The notes beneath the pieces are model-generated. The model was not told where the DNA came from. It made no database searches and saw only the letters and a list, made by a program, of their open reading frames with translations. A DNA stretch of 6,244 bases, from assembly GCA_937875605.1 (NCBI GenBank), contig CALLXZ010000425.1, forward strand, positions 1-6,244, read 5' to 3'. The position numbers were made by a program, and so were the translations under genes. Positions 1-4,830 of the stretch are shown piece after piece. Origin of the DNA: an uncultured Moheibacter sp. (GTDB lineage Bacteria; Bacteroidota; Bacteroidia; Flavobacteriales; Weeksellaceae). Position 1 is the first letter of the stretch; each line of letters begins with the position of its first letter.

Positions 1-1270
1 GGAAACTAAATGCGCCACTGGAAGTACTTTTACGGTCTGAATTCAATTCAGCAACCTCTTCCCAAATCCGGTTGTGATCCAGAAAAGTTCTGATATTTAA
101 TAACTCACTTAATTCAATATTGTAATCCGATTTCAAATCCTCAGAAAGTCGCTGCGGATTTCCGATGTCACCCCAAATTACTTTGGCCCAGATATCATTC
201 TTAATCAAATTGGCCCGGGTCACTTTCAACGCTGCCTGATTATAATCTGCTCCTACCAAAAACAATGGAAATTCATCCAAATGCTTTCCACGAAGCGTTT
301 GTCGATCTATGATATCATACAAATGTTGCAACAAAGCACCGTTTCCGCAACCCATATCGAGAATTCCCTTGGGTTGCTGATCCAGCGGACGATTGAAAAT
401 TTCCAAAATGAATTCGTCTAAAACTTTAAAATATGTGGAATGAGCACCACCGCTTCCCCAAACATTCATTTCCCGATTTACATGGATTTCATCATCTCCA
501 ATTTCTATTTCACGGATTTCGTTGGCCTGCCCAAATAATAGTTTTTCTAATTTGGAAAACATAGGCAGATACGAAACCGTCACACCATAAGCTGAAGCCC
601 GACGTGCGAAAAAGAGTCCGGTTTCTGTAAATTGAAAATTTCGTCCTTTTTTAGAAAACCATCCTAATTCTGCCAAAGCATCCAATATTTGCTCAAAACA
701 TTGTGGGTTTTTATGAAATTCGTCTGCACTGAAAGATGCTTCCATAAAGTATTTGTGGAACATACCGCTCATACCGAGTTTTACGATAATCGGACTGACA
801 AGTGTTCCTTCTATGTGTTTTTGAACTTGATAGTCCAATGATTTTTCTTCCAATTCTTCTAATAAAAACGAACGAAATTTCTCATATAATTTCATCCATT
901 TTTTACCCAATTCATCCGAAATAGTTTTAGAATGGATCAATTCTTCGTCCGATAAAAATTCAGCTAAATCTTTATACGTTTCGGCAAGAGAAAATGCTTT
1001 CTCCGATTTCTCGTTGGTGAAAATTTGAATAGTATTTTTGGCATTGTTTAATTCGTATTTCAAAAAACCTTGTGAAGCCAAAACACGTAATGCAACGTTC
1101 AAATAACCTTCATTTGCGTTAAATTGAACTGCAATTTCAGATAAATCAACACTTTTCTTTTCCGATAAAAATTTTAAAATTCCTTTCTCCGCTAATTGAT
1201 GAAAAACTGGAGCTGTAACGATTCCGTCTAAATGTCTGAAAATTGAAGAACGTACTAATTTCTTATCCAT
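1..1270 (-). CDS. Class I SAM-dependent methyltransferase, PKS-type/AprA-like, C-terminus cut by window edge
   Basis: The frame is open from an ATG at 1270 to base 1 (423 codons, no stop), so the 3' end lies outside the window. Residues 303-313 carry methyltransferase motif I (LDMGCGNGAL), the glycine-rich SAM loop. Asp342 in VGADY fits the ribose-binding acid after strand 2, and Asp368 in IWGDIG fits the adenine-side acid. RTFLDHNR (394-401) and the SSGAFSF edge resemble, from memory, methyltransferases related to polyketide-synthase MT domains such as AprA MT2; that subfamily call is tentative. About 300 residues precede the catalytic fold and contain two similar winged-helix-like segments (about 14-72 and 153-222), of the kind that often mediate dimerisation or substrate binding in small-molecule methyltransferases. 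No signal peptide is seen, so it is probably cytoplasmic. The substrate is unknown. The first in-frame Met at 1270 is used because the conserved helical segment starts soon after it and AT-rich non-coding sequence lies upstream. Confidence 0.92.
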   Translation of the reverse strand, partial: MDKKLVRSSIFRHLDGIVTAPVFHQLAEKGILKFLSEKKSVDLSEIAVQFNANEGYLNVALRVLASQGFLKYELNNAKNTIQIFTNEKSEKAFSLAETYKDLAEFLSDEELIHSKTISDELGKKWMKLYEKFRSFLLEELEEKSLDYQVQKHIEGTLVSPIIVKLGMSGMFHKYFMEASFSADEFHKNPQCFEQILDALAELGWFSKKGRNFQFTETGLFFARRASAYGVTVSYLPMFSKLEKLLFGQANEIREIEIGDDEIHVNREMNVWGSGGAHSTYFKVLDEFILEIFNRPLDQQPKGILDMGCGNGALLQHLYDIIDRQTLRGKHLDEFPLFLVGADYNQAALKVTRANLIKNDIWAKVIWGDIGNPQRLSEDLKSDYNIELSELLNIRTFLDHNRIWEEVAELNSDRKSTSSGAFSF

Positions 1271-1287
1271 ATATTAATTTGAAATTC

Positions 1288-1317
1288 CAAAATTAAGTTA
1301 ATAGTCTATAAAACAAG
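1288..1317 (-). promoter_or_regulatory. Putative Bacteroidota-type promoter for the methyltransferase gene
   Basis: Read on the minus strand, TAATTTTG (1295-1288) matches the Bacteroidota -7 consensus TAnnTTTG exactly. CTTG (1317-1314) lies 18 bases upstream in place of the -33 TTTG. Transcription would start near 1281, giving a leader of roughly ten bases before the ATG at 1270. It would let the methyltransferase be transcribed separately from murB. Chance matches are common in sequence this AT-rich. Confidence 0.45.
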
Positions 1318-1331
1318 TAGAGTTTTAAGTT

Positions 1332-1347
1332 AATTAATCTATTAATT
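1332..1347. repeat. Short AT-only inverted repeat in the murB-methyltransferase gap
   Basis: AATTAAT at 1332-1338 and its reverse complement ATTAATT at 1341-1347 are separated by two bases. It sits just past the murB stop and upstream of the putative methyltransferase promoter. It has no GC pairs and no adjacent T tract, so it is a poor intrinsic terminator. It could be a protein-binding site or chance in AT-rich DNA. Confidence 0.3.
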
Positions 1348-1377
1348 TCTCAATCAACTAATTTAAAGAAATTTACA

Positions 1378-2394
1378 TTAAATAATATTGACTTCCCGTT
1401 CGAGTTGTATCCCAAATTTATCCAAAATATCATCCATAATTCGTTGTGATAAATCATAAATCTCTTGTCCGGTTGCGTTTCCGTAATTCACCAAAACAAG
1501 TGCTTGTTTTTCATGAACACCTGCGTCTCCAAAGCGCTTTCCTTTCCAACCGGCATTTTCAATCAGCCACCCTGCTGCGACTTTTACTTCTTCTCCTGAA
1601 ACATATCCTGAAATAGCAGGGAATTCTTTTTGTAGTTTTTCAAATTCACTTTTTGGAATCATCGGATTTTTAAAGAAACTCCCGGAATTACCAATATCCT
1701 TCGGATCGGGTAACTTACTTTGACGAATGGAAATCACCGCTTTACTAATATCCTGAATCGTGGGATTTTTGATGTTTAATTTATCTAATTCAGAAGTAAT
1801 TGCTCCGTAAGAAGTATTGAGAAAATGATTCTTTTTAGTCAATTGAAAAGTAACATCTAAAATGATGAATTGTCCCTTCCGTTCGTTTTTAAAAATGGAT
1901 TCACGATAGCCGAATTGACATTCTGCATTTGTAAAAATTTCAATTTCCCGATTTTCGATATGCAAAGCAGATAGCTCCGTCATCTTATCTTTAATTTCCA
2001 CACCGTAAGCACCTATGTTTTGCATCGGAGCCGTTCCTGAATTTCCGGGAATCAAGGATAAATTTTCCAATCCTCCGAAATCTTTTTCCAACGTCCATTG
2101 TACAAAATCATGCCAGTTTTCTCCTGACTGAACTTTTACCCAAACGAAATCTTCATTTTCATCAATGATCTCAATTCCTTTTAAATTCAACTTTAAGATC
2201 AATCCTTCAAAATCATGGGTCAGCAAAAGATTACTTCCTCCGTTTAGCAACATGATTTTTAGATTTTCTTCCCTTGCAAAGTTCAAAGCTGAAACGATTT
2301 CATATACAGAATTGGCCTCTGCGAAATAATCGGCTTTAACTTCTAGACCAAAGGTGTTGTAGGGTTTTAAAGACTTTTTTTGGGAAATTTTCAT
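1378..2394 (-). CDS. murB: UDP-N-acetylmuramate dehydrogenase (UDP-N-acetylenolpyruvoylglucosamine reductase), type I
   Basis: The cytoplasmic FAD enzyme reduces UDP-GlcNAc-enolpyruvate with NADPH to UDP-N-acetylmuramate, the second committed step of peptidoglycan synthesis. The 338-residue length is close to E. coli MurB (342). The FAD domain shows NTFGLEVKA (13-21), NGGSN (51-55) and the IPGNSGTAPMQNIGAYG segment (115-131). YRESIF (163-168) places the substrate-contacting Arg at 164. GNSGSFFKNP (235-244) holds the proton-donor Ser at 239, and LEREV near the C-terminus holds the catalytic Glu at 334; these correspond to E. coli Arg159, Ser229 and Glu325. AAGWLIENAGWKG (273-285) and HEKQALVLVN (294-303) are further family blocks. 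Type I is inferred from the length and the Tyr/Arg region. The only early Met is at 2394, and this ATG overlaps the upstream aminotransferase stop (TAATG), implying co-transcription and coupled translation. Confidence 0.97.
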   Translation of the reverse strand: MKISQKKSLKPYNTFGLEVKADYFAEANSVYEIVSALNFAREENLKIMLLNGGSNLLLTHDFEGLILKLNLKGIEIIDENEDFVWVKVQSGENWHDFVQWTLEKDFGGLENLSLIPGNSGTAPMQNIGAYGVEIKDKMTELSALHIENREIEIFTNAECQFGYRESIFKNERKGQFIILDVTFQLTKKNHFLNTSYGAITSELDKLNIKNPTIQDISKAVISIRQSKLPDPKDIGNSGSFFKNPMIPKSEFEKLQKEFPAISGYVSGEEVKVAAGWLIENAGWKGKRFGDAGVHEKQALVLVNYGNATGQEIYDLSQRIMDDILDKFGIQLEREVNII

Positions 2395-2396
2395 TA
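2392..2396 (-). promoter_or_regulatory. TAATG stop/start overlap coupling aminotransferase and murB translation
   Basis: On the minus strand the aminotransferase ends with TAA (2396-2394) and murB begins with ATG (2394-2392), sharing one base. No Shine-Dalgarno sequence precedes murB; upstream lies aminotransferase coding sequence. Such overlaps usually work by termination-reinitiation, so murB translation probably depends on ribosomes finishing the upstream gene. Confidence 0.7.
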
Positions 2397-3593
2397 ATGC
2401 ACTGTTCCAGGGTATTTTTTCAAAGCGGCTCTCAGAATTTCAACTGAACGTTCCAAATCTTCTTTTTTCAAAACATAAGCGATACGAACTTGATTTTTAA
2501 CTGTTTCGGGATTGCTGTAAAAGCCGTTTCCGGGTGCAACCATTACAGTTTCACCGTTGTCGTCGAAATCATTTAGCAACCAGATGGCAAATTTCTCGGC
2601 ATCGTCTACCGGTAATTCGACCATACAATAAAAAGCACCTTTTGGGTTGGGGCAAATTACGCCTGGAATTTCATTTAATTTGGAAACCAATAAATCACGC
2701 CGGCTTACATATTCCATACGGCTGTCTTCAAAATAAGTTCCTACATTTTCATGTGCTTTGGTAGCGGCATATTGACTTGTCAAAACGGGACTTAATCTGG
2801 CTTGCGCAAATTTTAACGCACGTTGTAAAACGTCTTGATTTCTTGTAATCAATGCTCCCAAACGTGCTCCACACATAGAGAAACGTTTGGATTCGGAATC
2901 GATGATGATGGCATTTTCTTTCAGTTCGTCAAAACTTAAAATAGAAATATGCTCTTCTCCTCCGTAAATATACTCGGCATATACTTCATCCGAAATTAAG
3001 TATAAATCATGTTTTAAAACCAAATCTTTTAATTTCTCCAATTCGGCTTGGGAATAAAGATAACCGGTCGGATTTCCGGGATGGCAAATCAGAATAGCTT
3101 TCGTTTTATCGGTAATTTTTTCTTCAAATGATTCAATGGGCGGTAGACCGAAATTAGTTTCGATATTGGATTTAATCGGAACAATTTTCACTTCACTCTG
3201 AACCGCAAAACTATTATAGTTGGCATAAAAAGGTTCTGGAATGATGATTTCATCACCCGGATTTGCGATTACCCCAAATGTAAAAAGCAAAGCTTCCGAC
3301 CCACCGTTTGTGACAATGAAATGTTCCGGCTCCACTTCATATCCTCTTCCTTTGTAATAGTCCGACATTGCTTTCCGGTATTCGGGTGTTCCTTCAGAAT
3401 GCGTATAAGCAATCACATCAAAGGGTAGCTGATGATAGGCATCCAGAGCCGGGACAGGTGAAGCTATATCGGGCTGACCGATATTCAGATGATAGACTTT
3501 TGTCCCTCTTTGTTTGGCTTTGTCGGCATATGGAACTAATTTACGAATCGGGGAAGCAGGCATTTGGTTGCCTTTAACAGATAATTGTGGCAT
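2394..3593 (-). CDS. PLP-dependent class I/II aminotransferase (aspartate aminotransferase-like, fold type I)
   Basis: This 399-residue protein has the usual length and motif order of fold-type-I aminotransferases. NIGQPDI (37-43) is the N-terminal substrate loop, GGSEA (97-101) contacts the PLP phosphate, HPGNPTG (171-177) holds the Asn that binds the PLP ring oxygen, and SDEVY (201-205) holds the Asp that pairs with the pyridine nitrogen plus a Tyr. SESKRF (233-238) places the Schiff-base Lys at 236, followed by GARLG (242-246). VRIAYV (369-374) provides the substrate-carboxylate Arg at 370. It is cytoplasmic, without a signal peptide or membrane segment. The amino acid specificity cannot be read from the sequence; aspartate, aromatic or branched-chain substrates are possible. 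Start 3593 is preferred over Met11 because, from memory, flavobacterial homologues share the MPxxSxKGxxMP beginning. It heads a minus-strand unit with murB and is divergent from the YtxH gene. Confidence 0.94.
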   Translation of the reverse strand: MPQLSVKGNQMPASPIRKLVPYADKAKQRGTKVYHLNIGQPDIASPVPALDAYHQLPFDVIAYTHSEGTPEYRKAMSDYYKGRGYEVEPEHFIVTNGGSEALLFTFGVIANPGDEIIIPEPFYANYNSFAVQSEVKIVPIKSNIETNFGLPPIESFEEKITDKTKAILICHPGNPTGYLYSQAELEKLKDLVLKHDLYLISDEVYAEYIYGGEEHISILSFDELKENAIIIDSESKRFSMCGARLGALITRNQDVLQRALKFAQARLSPVLTSQYAATKAHENVGTYFEDSRMEYVSRRDLLVSKLNEIPGVICPNPKGAFYCMVELPVDDAEKFAIWLLNDFDDNGETVMVAPGNGFYSNPETVKNQVRIAYVLKKEDLERSVEILRAALKKYPGTVH

Positions 3594-3645
3594 TTGTTAA
3601 AATTTTCATTAAATCGCTGTAAATATAAAGTTTTTGGTATTGTTT

Positions 3646-3673
3646 TTGACTTTAACATTTATAAATTTATAAA
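3646..3673 (+). promoter_or_regulatory. Putative promoter of the YtxH-domain gene
   Basis: TTGACT (3646-3651) and TATAAA (3668-3673) are 16 bases apart and resemble a general sigma70 -35/-10 pair. TTTG at 3645-3648 also fits a Bacteroidota -33 element, but no exact TAnnTTTG follows at the right distance; TAAATTTA at 3662-3669 differs only in its last base and is too close. Transcription would start around 3680, giving a leader of about 20 bases. It lies in the 108-base region between two divergent genes, so some promoter is expected here; the exact assignment is uncertain. Confidence 0.35.
3658..3673. repeat. 16-bp perfect palindrome in the divergent promoter region
   Basis: TTTATAAATTTATAAA reads the same on both strands. 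It overlaps the -10-like TATAAA of the putative YtxH-gene promoter and lies about 65 bases upstream of the aminotransferase ATG. A dimeric regulator could bind it, or it may be the symmetric AT core of a promoter. It contains only A and T, so chance is a real alternative. Confidence 0.35.
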
Positions 3674-3701
3674 AAGTATTAACCTATAAAAATTTAGAAC
3701 C

Positions 3702-4016
3702 ATGGCAAAAGAAAGTGGAGCATTCAAGTTATTGGCCGGATTATTAATCGGAGCAGCTGCCGGTGCCGCAGCAGGATTATTAATGGCTCCTCAATCCGGA
3801 GAGGAAACTCGTAAACAATTGAGAAAAGAGGCTGACAAACTGAAAAAAGATTTGGAAAAATATTCAAACGATTTCAGTGACAAGGCAAAAAAAGCAAAAG
3901 CGGATTTAGAAGCTAGATTGGCTGACGTAAAATCGAAATTGCAGTCAACTGCAGAAGACGTAAAAGGTCAGGCAAAAAAAGCGAAAGATGAGTTTCAAGA
4001 AAATGTTGGGGTTTAA
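3702..4016 (+). CDS. YtxH domain-containing protein (small membrane-anchored stress-type protein)
   Basis: The product has 104 residues. Residues 8-28 form a Gly/Ala/Leu-rich hydrophobic segment with the small-residue pattern GLLIGAAAGAAAGLL, followed by APQSGEETRKQL (29-40), the hallmark of YtxH/GvpP-like proteins. Residues 41-100 are a Lys/Glu/Ala-rich amphipathic helix resembling LEA proteins or apolipoproteins, with AKKAK occurring twice (62-66 and 91-95). It probably sits in the inner membrane by its N-terminal helix with the charged helix in the cytoplasm; the topology is inferred. YtxH proteins are linked to general stress in Bacillus, but their molecular function is not settled. It is first of three small envelope-type genes, 46 bases ahead of the holin-like gene. 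The ATG at 3702 is used because the next Met (28) is inside the hydrophobic segment. Its last codons form one arm of a terminator and the stop lies in the loop. Confidence 0.9.
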   Translation: MAKESGAFKLLAGLLIGAAAGAAAGLLMAPQSGEETRKQLRKEADKLKKDLEKYSNDFSDKAKKAKADLEARLADVKSKLQSTAEDVKGQAKKAKDEFQENVGV

Positions 4017-4033
4017 TCCCCAACATTTTTTTT
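4000..4033 (+). terminator. Intrinsic terminator overlapping the end of the YtxH gene, stop codon in the loop
   Basis: AAAATGTTGGGG (4000-4011) pairs perfectly with CCCCAACATTTT (4018-4029) to give a 12-bp stem with a 6-base loop (TTTAAT, 4012-4017), and an eight-T tract runs 4026-4033. The G/C-rich base pairs are near the loop and the A/U pairs at the base merge with the T tract, as is usual for Rho-independent terminators. The last four sense codons of the YtxH gene lie almost wholly in the left arm, and its TAA (4014-4016) is in the loop. Confidence 0.88.
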
Positions 4034-4035
4034 AT

Positions 4036-4043
4036 TAACTTTG
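4036..4043 (+). promoter_or_regulatory. Putative Bacteroidota -7 element for the holin-like gene
   Basis: TAACTTTG matches the Bacteroidota -7 consensus TAnnTTTG exactly, three bases after the terminator's T tract. Initiation would be near 4049, giving a leader of about 14 bases to the ATG at 4063. The -33 element is weak: TTTA at 4012-4015, in the terminator loop, is 20 bases upstream. If real, terminator and promoter overlap physically and the next two genes form their own unit. Confidence 0.5.
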
Positions 4044-4062
4044 AATTCCTAAAAACAATTTT

Positions 4063-4407
4063 ATGTTTGATGATTTAAAACAATATATCAACAACCGAAT
4101 CGCCTACACCAAACTGGAAATCGTTGACTCAGTGAGCAATATGATTTCAGCAGGTGTTTTTGGCATCATTGCGGGTATGTTTGTGATGATGATTCTTTTT
4201 TTAGGAAGTTTGGCAGTCGGCTTTTTATTTGGAACTTTATTTAACAATTTAGGTTATGGTTTTCTGACCGTAATGGGAATTTATATATTTTTCTTGATTA
4301 TACTTTTCTTATTTCGCAAAAAAATCATGCTTTTGACTACCAATAAAATAGTAGAAGCTGCTATGGATGCGATAGATAACTCAGATGATGATGAAGATGA
4401 ATTATAA
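4063..4407 (+). CDS. Phage holin family protein (holin superfamily III, YqjE-like), two-helix membrane protein
   Basis: This 114-residue protein starts with an amphipathic helix (about 1-27, DDLKQYINNRIAYTKLEI) and has two strongly hydrophobic segments at about 28-58 and 65-85, then RKK and an acidic tail ending DDDEDEL. That layout matches the Phage_holin_3_6/YqjE group. Despite the family name there is no phage context (no lysin or spanin nearby), and members of this group are common housekeeping membrane proteins of unknown function, so a lytic role is not implied. The order YtxH-type protein, YqjE-like protein, small helical protein resembles yqjD-yqjE-yqjK in enterobacteria. The ATG at 4063 has an A-rich leader without a Shine-Dalgarno sequence. 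Its 3' end overlaps the next gene in another frame, suggesting translational coupling. Confidence 0.88.
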   Translation: MFDDLKQYINNRIAYTKLEIVDSVSNMISAGVFGIIAGMFVMMILFLGSLAVGFLFGTLFNNLGYGFLTVMGIYIFFLIILFLFRKKIMLLTTNKIVEAAMDAIDNSDDDEDEL

Positions 4408-4726
4408 AGAAATAAACACACTAGCGCAACTTAGAGAGGCCAAACAAGAGCTGAAATTACGCATGAAAAATGCGGATGAAGAAGCCAAAGATGGCTTTAT
4501 TTATAAAACGGTGAACAAATTATTTAATAAAGTAGAAGATAATACCACCACTTTTCAGACTCCGGTCGGCTCGGGTGTCAATACAGCTTTGAATTTTATT
4601 TCCAATCAGGCACAAAGTCGTTTAAATATGGGAAACACAGCTAAAAGCATACTATCTATTGCCATTGTAGTTGCCGCCCCTATCATTGCTAAAAAAGTGC
4701 AGGAGTTGATTGATAAAAAACTTTAG
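4397..4726 (+). CDS. Small hypothetical protein with C-terminal hydrophobic helix, third gene of the YtxH/holin-like cluster
   Basis: I do not recognise a family. From Met at 4397 the product has 109 residues. Residues 5-35 are a charged helix likely to coil (LAQLREAKQELKLRMKN), 36-82 a more polar stretch with TFQTPVGSGVNTALNFI, and 84-98 a hydrophobic segment (SILSIAIVVAAPIIA) followed by a Lys-rich end (KKVQELIDKKL). The final helix could be a tail anchor or a peripheral membrane helix. In position, size and charged-helix character it resembles YqjK of the yqjDEK cluster, but I see no sequence proof of homology. In-frame Mets at 4385, 4388, 4391 and 4397 all lie inside the previous gene. 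I favour 4397, which overlaps it by 11 bases, because the extra MMMK comes from that gene's GATGATGAT acidic-tail repeat. With 4385 as start the protein has 113 residues. No convincing terminator follows. Confidence 0.82.
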   Translation: MNYKEINTLAQLREAKQELKLRMKNADEEAKDGFIYKTVNKLFNKVEDNTTTFQTPVGSGVNTALNFISNQAQSRLNMGNTAKSILSIAIVVAAPIIAKKVQELIDKKL

Positions 4727-4830
4727 GTCGGATCAATTTTTCAAATTTCCAGATAAAAATATCTCTTCAAATTCCGTATTTTTTTGTAACATTTGCATAA
4801 GAATTTACACTAACTTCTAAAACAATTCTT

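Noticed and set aside
2534..2764. A 76-codon open frame on the plus strand inside the aminotransferase gene
   Set aside because: It lies fully opposite a well-conserved gene, is rich in His/Trp/Arg without a recognisable domain, and has no separate promoter or neighbour support.
3368..3577. A 69-codon plus-strand frame opposite the aminotransferase N-terminus
   Set aside because: It is antisense to strongly conserved aminotransferase codons and has no domain or signal.
3620..3627. Minus-strand TATATTTA as a -7 element for the aminotransferase gene
   Set aside because: It matches TAnnTTTG except for the last base, but no TTTG-like -33 element lies at a suitable distance; too weak to list as a promoter.
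4063..4407. Holin annotation as evidence of a prophage
   Set aside because: No endolysin, spanin, structural, integrase or attachment sequence is nearby, and this holin superfamily is widespread in non-phage chromosomal loci.
4751..4785. Possible terminator after the third small gene: AGATA-AAAA-TATCT hairpin and a later T run
   Set aside because: The stem has only five base pairs and one G/C pair near each end, and the T run begins 14 bases after it, so it does not look like a working intrinsic terminator.
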